Origin: Candidatus Desulfofervidus auxilii
Lineage (GTDB): Bacteria; Desulfobacterota; Desulfofervidia; Desulfofervidales; Desulfofervidaceae
Direction of reading: 5' to 3'
Assembly (NCBI RefSeq): GCF_001577525.1
Contig: NZ_CP013015.1
Location: forward strand, 1,681,667 to 1,745,666
Length of the DNA stretch: 64,000 nt
A model generated the notes under the pieces. It saw nothing but the letters and a program-made list of their open reading frames with translations, did no database searches and had not been told where the DNA came from. Numbering within the stretch: position 1 is the stretch's first letter; every line of letters begins with the position of its first letter. This document shows, piece by piece, positions 52,632 to 61,214 of the stretch. The position numbers were made by a program, and so were the translations under genes.

Positions 52632-54364
52632 TAAAATTGCCTTTCCTCTGGTTCAAACCTAGTAATGACTACTGGCTTGTAGTCTAATTTGTATTTTTCG
52701 TCTTCTATAAAGACCAGTGTGTGTTTCAGCCAATTTTTGTCATCTCTATGGGGAAAGTCATTCCGATAATGGGCACCACGGCTTTCTTTTCTGGCCAAGG
52801 CACATCTCACTATTGCTTCGCTTAAATTCAGCATGTGTTTTAACTCCAAAACTTCCTGTAAAGCCAAGTTATACTCTTTAGGCATACCTTTTAATCCTAT
52901 TTCTTGGTAAGCGGTCTTTAGCTGGTGAATAAGTTCAAGTTGATTTTTAAGTGAACTTTCATCACGTAAGATACCACAATTTTTTGTCATCCCTTCCTCC
53001 AGTGCCTCTCTAACTTCAGCTAGGGATGTTTTAGGAGTACGATTTAGAAGGGTGTTAATTTCTCCTAATCTTTCTTTAATTTGTCCTTGAGGTAAAGGGA
53101 GAAAATTCACTTTTTTTGCTATTTTTGCCATATACTTTCCAGCTCTACGACCAAAAACAGCACATTCCATAGTTGAATTTGTGCCCAATCGGTTAGCCCC
53201 ATGGATAGAAACACAGGCACACTCTCCGGCGGCAAAAAGTCTTGGCACAATGGTCTTTTTTCCATCTGCAAGCACCTCACAGTTTATGTTTATGGGAATG
53301 CCCCCCATGGTATAGTGAGCCGTTGGGGCCACAGGAATAGGTTGTTTTTTGGGATCAATGCCTGCAAATTTAAGCACCATTTGGCGAATTTGGGGTAGTT
53401 TTTCCCTTATCAATTGGTCTTCTAGATGGGTAATATCCAGATAGACATAAGGCTTCCCTCTTATACCTCGCCCTGCTCGTATTTCTCCTTGAATAGCTCG
53501 AGAGACAACATCTCTAGGTGCTAGCTCTAGTTTAGCTGGGGCATAGATTTTCATAAACCTTTCACCATCTTGATTCAAAAGGTAGCCACCCTCACCTCTC
53601 ACACCTTCACTAATCAGGAAACCCCAAGGATAGAGGCCAGTAGGGTGAAATTGGATAAATTCCATATCCTCCAGAGGAAGGCCAGCTGCCAAGACCATCC
53701 CCATACCGTCTCCGGTATTTATGCTTGAGTTGGTGCTTATTTTAAACAGGCGTGCACATCCCCCGGTAGCTAGAAGGGTCAATTTCCCTTGAAAGATATG
53801 CATCTCTCCCCGCACTATATCCCAGGCTATCACTCCGCTGCATCCTTCATCTTGCAATAGAATGTGGGTAACCAGAAACTCTTTATAAAACTTCACTTGT
53901 AAACGTAAACATTGACCCCATAATGTATAAAGTATGGCTTGGCCAATCCTATCTGCTGCTAAACAACTTCTTTTTATGTAAGGTCCCTTCCCGAATTCAC
54001 TATAATGCCCACCAAAATGCCGTTGGAGAATGCGGCCATTCTCTCCACGGCTAAAAGGGACACCAATATGTTCCAGGAAATAAGCTGTCTCTATAGCCTC
54101 CTTACAAAATAAGGCTTGGGCATCCTGGTCTCCTAAAAAATCACTTCCCTTAACGGTATCATAGAAATGCCATTCCCAGGAGTCAGGTTCCATATTGCCC
54201 AAGGCAGCCGCTGTGCCTCCTTGAGCAGCTACAGAATGGGAATGGAGCGGAGTGACTTTAGAGACTACTGCTACATCATTACCTGCCTGGGCTGCTTCTA
54301 AGGCAGCAGATAATCCAGCAATACCCGCACCAACAATTATAATTTGGTGTTTGTGTTTTATCAT
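52631..54364 (-). CDS. sdhA: Succinate dehydrogenase/fumarate reductase flavoprotein
   Basis: 577 residues. FAD-binding IIVGAGIAGLSAALEA, the flavin-linked His in HSHSVAAQGGTAAAL, active-site IQFHPTGLYPWG, RGEGGYLLNQDGERF, HYTMGGIPIN and the late ANRLGTNSTMEC. It oxidises succinate or reduces fumarate; direction cannot be told from sequence. It overlaps sdhD by 4 nt and sdhB by 1 nt. Confidence 0.95.
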   Translation of the reverse strand: MIKHKHQIIIVGAGIAGLSAALEAAQAGNDVAVVSKVTPLHSHSVAAQGGTAAALGNMEPDSWEWHFYDTVKGSDFLGDQDAQALFCKEAIETAYFLEHIGVPFSRGENGRILQRHFGGHYSEFGKGPYIKRSCLAADRIGQAILYTLWGQCLRLQVKFYKEFLVTHILLQDEGCSGVIAWDIVRGEMHIFQGKLTLLATGGCARLFKISTNSSINTGDGMGMVLAAGLPLEDMEFIQFHPTGLYPWGFLISEGVRGEGGYLLNQDGERFMKIYAPAKLELAPRDVVSRAIQGEIRAGRGIRGKPYVYLDITHLEDQLIREKLPQIRQMVLKFAGIDPKKQPIPVAPTAHYTMGGIPININCEVLADGKKTIVPRLFAAGECACVSIHGANRLGTNSTMECAVFGRRAGKYMAKIAKKVNFLPLPQGQIKERLGEINTLLNRTPKTSLAEVREALEEGMTKNCGILRDESSLKNQLELIHQLKTAYQEIGLKGMPKEYNLALQEVLELKHMLNLSEAIVRCALARKESRGAHYRNDFPHRDDKNWLKHTLVFIEDEKYKLDYKPVVITRFEPEERQF

Positions 54365-54666
54365 CTAAATAAAATCAATAATCCTATAAGGAACAAAAAA
54401 CATCCTACTAACCATAAACAAAAGGGTAATATTTTTCTAAAAGCCTTATTTGAAATGTATTCTTGGCCAATTTGCCAAAGGCCGTTTAAGGCATGGGATA
54501 TGGTGAATCCCAATAGAAAAAGGTCCAAGACTATCCAAACAGGAGAAGATAATCGCATTTGGATGTTTTTATAACTCAGGGGACGAAGATGAGTAACGCT
54601 CAAGTGAATAAAGAACAATATCAATAAAGCAATGCCACTGCACCTTTGCCAGAGCCAACTAGTCAT
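54361..54666 (-). CDS. sdhD: Succinate dehydrogenase membrane anchor D
   Basis: 101 residues from ATG 54666 (MTSWLWQRCSGIALLILFFI). Three membrane segments; His in IHLSVTHL and SHALNGLW are candidate heme or quinone ligands, as in SdhD. A longer frame upstream overlaps the end of sdhC and is rejected. It overlaps sdhC and sdhA by 4 nt each. Confidence 0.85.
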   Translation of the reverse strand: MTSWLWQRCSGIALLILFFIHLSVTHLRPLSYKNIQMRLSSPVWIVLDLFLLGFTISHALNGLWQIGQEYISNKAFRKILPFCLWLVGCFLFLIGLLILFR

Positions 54667-55019
54667 CTCAGATAAACAAAAAATATAGTTAAAATTAAAC
54701 TTAACATCATAATGACTATAAATAACGACTTTTGCCAGCGGATGCCAAGGCCTAAATCCATCAGGATAAGCCTTATACCATTGCCTCCATGATAACATGC
54801 TGCCCAAATAAAAAAGGTTTCTAAAATCCTCATTCCTGGATGCTTAGAAATTTGTAAAAATGTGGTAAAAGAAGCTGAATTTTTACCAAACCAAAAGATT
54901 ATTCCCAGATGACATCCCAGATAAATAGTCAAGACAATGCCACAAAGACGCATAAGTAGCCAGGCAACCGTACCAACATGCACATGGTATGAAATCAAGT
55001 ATTTCAAGTATTTGCTCAT
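54663..55019 (-). CDS. sdhC: Succinate dehydrogenase cytochrome b-type anchor C
   Basis: 118 residues, three membrane segments (WLLMRLCGIVLTIYLGCHLG, ILETFFIWAACYHGGNGIRL, SLFIVIMMLSLILTIFFVYL). His in GCHLG and in YHGGNGIR are likely heme ligands, a pattern of the SdhC family. First gene of sdhCDAB; it follows fabD by 30 nt. Confidence 0.85.
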   Translation of the reverse strand: MSKYLKYLISYHVHVGTVAWLLMRLCGIVLTIYLGCHLGIIFWFGKNSASFTTFLQISKHPGMRILETFFIWAACYHGGNGIRLILMDLGLGIRWQKSLFIVIMMLSLILTIFFVYLR

Positions 55020-55049
55020 ACCTAAATATATAAAAAATCAGTTAGATAT

Positions 55050-55970
55050 TTAGATGTCCTTCAGGTCTTTAATTTCTTTCATAGTTTCTACCGCAAATAT
55101 TTTGTAATTATAATCTTGGGGTAAGGTTTTTTGGATCAAGCCTGTAAGCACCTTTTTGGGTCCTACTTCTAAAAAAACATCTACACCAGCTTGATACATA
55201 TTTTTTACCTCTTCACACCATAGGACTGGTGAGCATAGCTGTTTCCACATCATTTCTCTAATTTTTTCTGGGCTGTTTTCTGCTTGGGCAGTGGTATTGA
55301 AGAATATTTCTATTTGAGGAGGGTTGAAGGGAATATCATCCAAAAATGCCTTAAACATCACTTGCGCATCTTTGACAAACGAGCTGTGCCAGGCCCCTTT
55401 GACCTTTAAGGGTATTCCCCGTCCTCCAGCGTCTTTTACTCTCTCACTGATATCTTTGAGGGTTTGAGGCGAGCCGCTAATTACTATTTGTTGAGGCGAA
55501 TTATAGTTGGCCAGTTCAGCTCCTTTATAATCTGCTAATATTTCTTTCACTTTGTCTATATCCAGTTTAACAATAGCCAGCATAGTTCCAGGGTGCTTTT
55601 CTGCAGCTTCCTGCATTAACTGTGCCCTTCTTCTAACTACCTTCAAGGTGTTTTCTAAAGATAAGACACCTGCAGCAAAAAGGGCTGGATATTCACCTAA
55701 ACTATGTCCTGCCACTGTATGGGGTAAAATTTTCTGGCGAGATAGACAGGAAAATATACTTATTTCCACTGTAGCCAGAGCAGGCTGTAAATTGATTGTT
55801 TCTGTCAATGTCTCCATAGGGCCTTCAAAACACAATTTAACCATATCTATCTCACAAATCTCACTAGCCAAAGCGAAGATATCTTTTACTTCAGAAGATT
55901 TTTCCCATAAATCTTCACCCATGCCTACATACTGTGAACCCTGTCCTGGAAAAACAAAGGCAACTTTCAT
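55050..55970 (-). CDS. fabD: Malonyl-CoA-[acyl carrier protein] transacylase
   Basis: 306 residues. FPGQGSQYVGMGEDL at the N-terminus, the active-site Ser in AGHSLGEYPAL (~residue 90), the AWHSSFV His and FLEVGPKKVLTGL near the end. It loads malonyl groups on ACP for fatty-acid synthesis. It follows era by 9 nt. Confidence 0.94.
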   Translation of the reverse strand: MKVAFVFPGQGSQYVGMGEDLWEKSSEVKDIFALASEICEIDMVKLCFEGPMETLTETINLQPALATVEISIFSCLSRQKILPHTVAGHSLGEYPALFAAGVLSLENTLKVVRRRAQLMQEAAEKHPGTMLAIVKLDIDKVKEILADYKGAELANYNSPQQIVISGSPQTLKDISERVKDAGGRGIPLKVKGAWHSSFVKDAQVMFKAFLDDIPFNPPQIEIFFNTTAQAENSPEKIREMMWKQLCSPVLWCEEVKNMYQAGVDVFLEVGPKKVLTGLIQKTLPQDYNYKIFAVETMKEIKDLKDI

Positions 55971-55979
55971 AATTTCCCC

Positions 55980-56876
55980 TCATTGCATTTTCAATCTCAA
56001 TTGTCCCCAAACCTTGGGGTTTTGACGCCAGTTTGGTTCCACCCTTACAAATAGGTCTAAAAAGACCTTTTGTCCCCAAATAAGTTCTAATTCTTCTCGG
56101 GCAGCTTGTCCAATGCTTTTCAATTTTTGTCCCTTTTTACCAATTATAATGCCTTTTTGGGATTTCCTTTCTACATGAATGACAGCCCTGATATAAAGCA
56201 TTTCTTTTTCAGGTATTTCTCTGAATTCTTCCACTGTAACAGCCACTACATAAGGAATTTCTTCTCTAGTAGTATTAATAATCTTTTCCCGGATAATCTC
56301 TGCTGTTATTTGACGTTCGCTCTGGTCGGTAATAAAATCTTCAGGGTAATATTGAGGGCCTTCTGGGAGACATCCCACAATTTCTTTTATTACATCTTCA
56401 AGGCCTGCCTCCTTTTTAGCTGAAATGGGAATAATGGCCTTAAATGGATAGATTTTATTGAACTCTTCAATAATGGGAAGTAGTTGAGGTTTGGAGATTT
56501 TGTCTACTTTATTAATTAATAATATAGAAGGTTTGTTAATTTGGCTAAGATAAGTGTTAATAATATAATGACCGTCTTTTAAGCCTTTGGGAAATGGCTC
56601 AATCATTAATAAAACCACATCCACTTCCTCTAAAGTTTCTATAGCCAGTTGCACCATGTATTTGTTGTATGGAATACTGGCATCGTGAATACCAGGGGTA
56701 TCAACAAAGATAATCTGCGCTTCTGGCAGATGGAGTACCCCTTTAATTTTGTATCTAGTAGTTTGAGGTTTAGCTGAAGTGATAGCCACTTTTTGGGAAA
56801 GAAGTGCATTAAGCAAAGTAGATTTTCCCACATTTGGTGCACCTATAATAGAAATAAAACCTGATTTAAAATCCAT
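55980..56876 (-). CDS. era: GTPase Era
   Basis: 298 residues. The GTPase G1 GAPNVGKSTLLNAL, G2 around TTRYKIKG, G3 DTPGI and G4 NKVDK are present, and the C-terminal KH domain (KGIIIGKKGQKLKSIGQAAR) binds the 3' end of 16S rRNA in 30S assembly. First gene of the era-fabD-sdhCDAB string. Confidence 0.95.
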   Translation of the reverse strand: MDFKSGFISIIGAPNVGKSTLLNALLSQKVAITSAKPQTTRYKIKGVLHLPEAQIIFVDTPGIHDASIPYNKYMVQLAIETLEEVDVVLLMIEPFPKGLKDGHYIINTYLSQINKPSILLINKVDKISKPQLLPIIEEFNKIYPFKAIIPISAKKEAGLEDVIKEIVGCLPEGPQYYPEDFITDQSERQITAEIIREKIINTTREEIPYVVAVTVEEFREIPEKEMLYIRAVIHVERKSQKGIIIGKKGQKLKSIGQAAREELELIWGQKVFLDLFVRVEPNWRQNPKVWGQLRLKMQ

Positions 56877-57026
56877 AGTCTGAAGTCTATCACAAATGAA
56901 TTTTTTTGCACATATATTTTAGATATTAGATGATTATGCCTTTTACTGTAAGAATATAAATTAAAAATAAATTGACGAAAACCCCTGTTTTGGGTTATGT
57001 TATCCAAAATAAAAAGGTATCTTAAA

Positions 57027-57962
57027 ATGCAATGTAGTATTGTTGTTCCTGTTTATAATGAGGCCCGTGTTTTGCCTATTTTTTTAAAAAGATTGACAGA
57101 ATTGTGCCAGAATTGGGAAAATCAGGGGATAATCACCCAAGTTATCTTAGTTGATGATGGAAGCATAGATGAAAGTGTAGAAATCATGCAAAAATCTGCT
57201 CCACCTAGTAGTGAAATTGTGGTTCTAGAACGGAACTATGGCCAGGCTATTGCCTTAAATGCTGGATTAGAAAGAGCCAAAGGTAATTATATTTTTACTT
57301 TAGATGCGGATATGGAATTTGACCCCCTTATTTTAAATAAATTTTTATCTAAATTAAAGGAGGGCTATGATTTGGTTAGCGGAGTGCGAGTAATTAGAAA
57401 TACTTCTATTCTGCGAAGGTTTGCCTCTTATAATATTAATTTTTTCTCTCATTATCTTTTACATATTTACTTGCGGGATTTGACTTGCCCAGTAAATGCC
57501 TATACTCATTCTTTATTAGAAAAGGTGAGAAAACACGGCTCTCTTTTGTTTTTAAAGGTAAAAGCAGCTAAGTGTGCCTCCAGGGTGACAGAAGTGGAAA
57601 TTGAACAGCTAAACCGGAATAAAGAAGGCTCAAAATATAATTTTTTAAAACTTTTTGCCTTGTTTTTAGAATTTATTGTGCATCATTCGCGACACATCTT
57701 TCAGCGTATTATACTTCTTGGCACAGGATTACTTATCTTTTCTTTGCTTACAGGAGGCATTTACCTTTTTCTGCGCATTTTAGGAGCCATATCTCCCTCA
57801 AAGATTTTTCAAGCATTGGTGATACTAATATTTTTCACTGGTTGGCAGACTTTGATTGTAGGTTTCATTGGAGAATATTTGCTAAGACTTCACCGATTGT
57901 TGGAAGAGAGCTTACCATCTTATAAAATTAAGCAAATTTTAGAAGTAAAAAACAAATTTTAA
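57027..57962 (+). CDS. Glycosyltransferase family 2, ArnC/DPM-like
   Basis: 311 residues. The GT2 domain starts at CSIVVPVYNE, with VDDGSIDES and the DXD-like TLDADMEFDPL; two C-terminal membrane segments (IILLGTGLLIFSLLTGGIYL, QALVILIFFTGWQTLIVGFI) are typical of polyprenyl-phosphate glycosyltransferases. ATG 57027 is chosen because a TTGACG lies only 20 nt before an upstream in-frame ATG (56997), and aaaagg precedes 57027. Sugar donor unknown; monocistronic. Confidence 0.85.
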   Translation: MQCSIVVPVYNEARVLPIFLKRLTELCQNWENQGIITQVILVDDGSIDESVEIMQKSAPPSSEIVVLERNYGQAIALNAGLERAKGNYIFTLDADMEFDPLILNKFLSKLKEGYDLVSGVRVIRNTSILRRFASYNINFFSHYLLHIYLRDLTCPVNAYTHSLLEKVRKHGSLLFLKVKAAKCASRVTEVEIEQLNRNKEGSKYNFLKLFALFLEFIVHHSRHIFQRIILLGTGLLIFSLLTGGIYLFLRILGAISPSKIFQALVILIFFTGWQTLIVGFIGEYLLRLHRLLEESLPSYKIKQILEVKNKF

Positions 57963-58287
57963 AACTCTAACTCCACAAAGTTTTAGGAAATAAGTTTAAT
58001 CCCAAAATCCTTCTTCTCAGCTTTTGCAGGAATCTCGCTCAATCTTTTCTCTTCATCACTATAATATAAGATACACTTTTGAAAGCTCAAATAGCACCTC
58101 ATTCAGGGCCACGTCAAAGTCACGAAATAATTTGTTTTTTAACAGATATTAAAACCCTCTGGCTTTTTCCCCTTTGTGTTAAAGGTAATGGCAAGCTTAA
58201 GGAATTTAGTAATTAGCATCTCTAGACTGCTTGGATTTAGATATGTGCCTAATTTGCTTTTTTAATCTTTTTTATTTAAAAAACCTT

Positions 58288-58307
58288 CCTGCCTGTCGGC
58301 AGACAGG
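58288..58307. repeat. GC-rich palindromic repeat, copy 4
   Basis: cctgcctgtcggcagacagg at 58288-58307, holding the stem cctgtc-ggca-gacagg (58292-58307). Reverse complement of the core of copy 3 at 46625-46644. Confidence 0.75.
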
Positions 58308-58385
58308 TTGTGCTACAAGAATTACCTCTTTATCTATTCTAATTAAACTACTTTGCCGTATCCCTGGGGTGTTGATTAAGACCTC

Positions 58386-58411
58386 TTGACAAAACCAATA
58401 AAATATATAAA
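58386..58411 (+). promoter_or_regulatory. Possible promoter for the permease gene
   Basis: TTGACA at 58386-58391; TATAAA at 58406-58411 gives a short 14-nt spacer, TAAACA a 16-nt one. A shared atattaata at 58423-58431 may be an ArsR operator. Confidence 0.35.
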
Positions 58412-58436
58412 CATATGTCAATATATTAATACTGAA

Positions 58437-59615
58437 ATGAAAATGGGTAATAAAGAGCTAAAATTATTTATTTTGTTTTTGTTTGTTTTTTTTCTATTCT
58501 ACTTTGTTCCCTTACATCATGTCCGCTGGCAATATGCCATTCTTGAGGGTTTATTTCTAGTTCAAGAATATGCAAGAGAACATATACTTTTTTGTCTTGT
58601 TCCTGCTCTCTTTATTGCTGGAGCTATTTCCTGTTTTGTCTCTCAAACTGCAGTATTAAAATATTTTGGGGCAAAGGCGAATAAAATCCTTTCTTATAGC
58701 CTTGCCTCGGTCTCAGGAGCTATTTTGGCAGTGTGCTCCTGCACAGTGTTGCCTTTATTTGCGGGTATCTATACTCAAGGAGCAGGTATTGGTCCAGCAA
58801 CGGCTTTTCTCTATTCAGGTCCAGCCATTAATATTTTGGCCTTGGTATTAACAGCTAAAGTTTTGGGCTGGCAATTGGGATTGGCTAGGGGGATATTTTC
58901 GGTATTTTTTGCTTTATTTATTGGTTTGAGTATGAATCTTATCTTTGGTAAGGCAGAAAAGGAGCGTATAGAAGGTTTTCAGATGATAGTTGAAGCTGAT
59001 CCAGAAAGACCATTGTGGCAGAATGCCTTTTTTATCTTCTCTCTAGTAGGTATGATGGTCTTTGCTGCCTGGGCAAGACCAAAAGAAATAAGTGGTCTTT
59101 GGTTTACTATTTATAAGTGGCATTGGCTACTTGCCCTACTATTTTTGTCAGTCACGATATTGATAGTAATTAAATGGTTTAAAAAAGAACAAATTTCCGA
59201 TTGGTTTCAATCTACCTGGTTTTTTGCCAAACAAATTTTACCTTTATTATTTTTTGGTGTCTTAGTGGCTGGCATATTATTAGGCAGGCCAGGGACAGAC
59301 AATGGACTTATACCTGCTTCTATTATTGAAAAACTGGTAGGTGGAAATAGTTTTACCGCAAACTTTTTTGCTTCAATTGTAGGAGCCCTTATGTATTTTG
59401 CTACTTTAACAGAGGTTCCTATTTTACAGGGACTTTTAGGGGCAGGCATGGGAAAGGGTCCTGCCCTGGCATTATTATTGGCTGGGCCGGCTCTAAGCCT
59501 TCCTAATATGTTAGTCATTGCCAGAATTATGGGGATAAAAAGAGCCATTACTTATATTATTTTAGTAGTAATCTTTTCCACTTTTGCAGGGATCTTTTAT
59601 GGAAATATTACATAA
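58437..59615 (+). CDS. UPF0718/ArsP-type permease (SO_0444 family)
   Basis: 393 residues, about 8-10 membrane segments in two related halves. The diagnostic CSCTVLPLF motif sits in the first half (VSGAILAVCSCTVLPLFAGI) with a matching TLTEVPILQGLLGAG in the second. This family (SO_0444, ArsP-like) exports organoarsenicals, Cu or Zn in studied members. No ribosome site is seen before ATG 58437 or 58443. A thioredoxin-like gene, then an ArsR gene, follow on the same strand, a common arrangement for the family. Substrate unknown. Confidence 0.88.
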   Translation: MKMGNKELKLFILFLFVFFLFYFVPLHHVRWQYAILEGLFLVQEYAREHILFCLVPALFIAGAISCFVSQTAVLKYFGAKANKILSYSLASVSGAILAVCSCTVLPLFAGIYTQGAGIGPATAFLYSGPAINILALVLTAKVLGWQLGLARGIFSVFFALFIGLSMNLIFGKAEKERIEGFQMIVEADPERPLWQNAFFIFSLVGMMVFAAWARPKEISGLWFTIYKWHWLLALLFLSVTILIVIKWFKKEQISDWFQSTWFFAKQILPLLFFGVLVAGILLGRPGTDNGLIPASIIEKLVGGNSFTANFFASIVGALMYFATLTEVPILQGLLGAGMGKGPALALLLAGPALSLPNMLVIARIMGIKRAITYIILVVIFSTFAGIFYGNIT

Positions 59616-59626
59616 AGGAGTCAAAA

Positions 59627-60139
59627 ATGAAGGATATAAGCAAAATCAATGTAAATGGTCAACTTATTGGTATCATTGGTTTAAAGACTGCCCTAGAAGA
59701 AATAGCCCAAATAAAAAATAAATATTCAGAAAAGGAATTAAAACAAAGGCTATTTCAGTGCCTTAAAAGAAAAAATTACATTCCTGCAAAACCTGAGATA
59801 GAAAAATCATATAAAGAGGCATTTTGGCGAGAGTTTAAAAAATATTTAGGAGAACCTGTCAAAGAGAAACCCACCCAAGGAATTATCATCTTAGGGCCTG
59901 GTTGTCCTAGTTGTGACCGTTTAATGGAAGAAGTTTTGCAGGTGTTAAATGAAATGAAGGTAGCTTTGTCCGTTGAGCATATAACTGACCCTACTGAAAT
60001 AAGAAAATATGGTCTTTTAGCTACACCTGCCCTGATTATTAATGGAAAATTAAAAGTAAGTGGGCGGGTGCCATCTAAAGGCATGATTAAAAAATGGATT
60101 GAAGAAAGCTTAAGGGAGGGAAGTCATGAAAAAAATTGA
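59627..60139 (+). CDS. Two-domain protein with thioredoxin-like CPSC domain
   Basis: 170 residues. The first ~80 residues (VNGQLIGIIGLKTALEEIAQ, then a KYSEKELKQRLFQ-KNYIPAKPE stretch) form a helical domain known from permease-linked redox proteins. The second half has a thioredoxin fold with GPGCPSCDRL (CxxC) and LLATPALIINGKL containing the cis-Pro. Such small redox-active disulfide proteins are regularly next to UPF0718 permeases and may hand over metal or reduce the pump's Cys. It starts 11 nt after the permease. Confidence 0.85.
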   Translation: MKDISKINVNGQLIGIIGLKTALEEIAQIKNKYSEKELKQRLFQCLKRKNYIPAKPEIEKSYKEAFWREFKKYLGEPVKEKPTQGIIILGPGCPSCDRLMEEVLQVLNEMKVALSVEHITDPTEIRKYGLLATPALIINGKLKVSGRVPSKGMIKKWIEESLREGSHEKN

Positions 60140-60166
60140 GGTTTTTGGTTGAGAAAGAGATATTTT

Positions 60167-60195
60167 TTGACAGCCAATATATAGAGATATATAAT
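60167..60195 (+). promoter_or_regulatory. Consensus sigma-70 promoter of the ArsR-FmdE-TauE-cytochrome operon
   Basis: TTGACA at 60167-60172, 17-nt spacer, TATAAT at 60190-60195: perfect in both boxes. The spacer holds the dyad atatat-agag-atatat, and an aatattaatatt palindrome lies at 60204-60215, so ArsR can block it. Confidence 0.88.
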
Positions 60196-60226
60196 TATGC
60201 AAAAATATTAATATTGTGAGGAGACT

Positions 60227-60562
60227 ATGGGTGAGGGTTTAAAAAAATGGATAAAGGCCTTTAAGGCCTTAGGGGATGAAAGCAGGCTTAAAATGCTGGC
60301 CTGTATTGCTAAAAAAAAGGAATTATGTGTTTGTGAACTGCAGGCATTGCTTAAGCTTAGTCAGCCTACTGTTTCACGCCACTTAAGGATTTTAGAAGAA
60401 GCAGATTTTTTGGAAAGTAGGAGACAAGGACAATGGGTGATATATACCTTAAAGGAAAATAAAATTTCTTCAATTTTTTTAAAACTTATTGATGAAATTT
60501 CAAAGGAAGATGAGCTTAAGGATTTAATTGAAAAGGCAAGGAAGATTAATTTGCGAGATTAA
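60227..60562 (+). CDS. ArsR/SmtB-family metal-responsive repressor
   Basis: 111 residues. A winged helix-turn-helix (ALGDESRLKMLACI, LKLSQPTVSRHLRILEEADF) with the metal-site motif ELCVCEL (~residues 34-40), identical in layout to the ELCVCDL of As/Sb- or Cd-sensing ArsR proteins. Metal binding at the two Cys should release it from DNA. It is preceded by a consensus promoter and probably controls both itself and the permease. Confidence 0.9.
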   Translation: MGEGLKKWIKAFKALGDESRLKMLACIAKKKELCVCELQALLKLSQPTVSRHLRILEEADFLESRRQGQWVIYTLKENKISSIFLKLIDEISKEDELKDLIEKARKINLRD

Positions 60563-60585
60563 AAATATCACTAGGAGGTCTAAAA

Positions 60586-61212
60586 ATGGCTATAGAGATT
60601 AAAGACAAGGAATTAAAAGAAATGTTTGAGCACGGTCTGTATTTTCATGGGCATCTTTGTCCGGCTATGCCTTTGGGATTAAGGGCAGGGCTTTTGGCTT
60701 TAAGAAAACTAAGGGTAGGACGCTCTCAGGATAAGGAGCTTATGCTTTTGGCAGAGACCGCCGAAGGTCATGCCATGGCCTGTTTTTTAGATGGTCTGAT
60801 GATGGCTACAGGGTGCACTTATGGAAAGGGGAATGTGAAAAAACTGCGTTATGGTAAGTTGGCCTTTACTTTAATAGATAGAAAGGGGAAAAGACAGGTC
60901 AGGGTGAATGTTAAGGGAGAATTTGTCTTAAATGCATTAAAGACCTCTCCTTTTATTGCCAAAAGGAAGGCAGGGGTACCTCCCCAAGAGGTAGAAAGGG
61001 AATTGGCAGAGATGGCAGTGAATAAAATAATAAATTTGCCTGAAGAAGAAATTTTTAATACAGGCGAAGTAACTCCCATTGAGCCAAAACCAGCCAAAGG
61101 GACATTTGAGGCCTATCCTTGTGAGGGTTGTGGTGAGGCAGTTTATGCAAAATGGATAAGGGTAAAGGATAAGAAATTTTATTGCATTCCTTGTAGTGGA
61201 TATAAGGAATAA
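60586..61212 (+). CDS. FmdE-family protein with C-terminal zinc ribbon
   Basis: 208 residues. The FmdE domain (~1-150) has FHGHLCPAMPLGLRAG with its His/Cys-containing H-x2-HLCP site and the later GCTYGKGNV. The C-terminus is a zinc ribbon CEGCGEAVYAKW ... CIPC. FmdE is encoded with formylmethanofuran dehydrogenase in methanogens; bacterial members are of unknown function and no such dehydrogenase is near. Ribosome site aggagg. It follows the ArsR gene by 23 nt and TauE by 2 nt. Confidence 0.85.
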   Translation: MAIEIKDKELKEMFEHGLYFHGHLCPAMPLGLRAGLLALRKLRVGRSQDKELMLLAETAEGHAMACFLDGLMMATGCTYGKGNVKKLRYGKLAFTLIDRKGKRQVRVNVKGEFVLNALKTSPFIAKRKAGVPPQEVERELAEMAVNKIINLPEEEIFNTGEVTPIEPKPAKGTFEAYPCEGCGEAVYAKWIRVKDKKFYCIPCSGYKE

Positions 61213-61214
61213 AG

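Larger units (their letters stand above)
57963..58436. other. Gene-free region before the permease operon
   Basis: Holds copy 4 of the GC-rich palindrome (58288-58307) and a ggccacgtcaaagtca sequence (58107-58122) matching the ends of the MITE-like segment at 38160-38504. No gene is supported. A possible promoter and an atattaata site lie at the right edge. Confidence 0.5.

Noticed and set aside
54667-54807. 148-residue version of sdhD
   Set aside because: The added 47 residues overlap the end of sdhC in another frame; the 101-residue form begins with a typical SdhD first helix.
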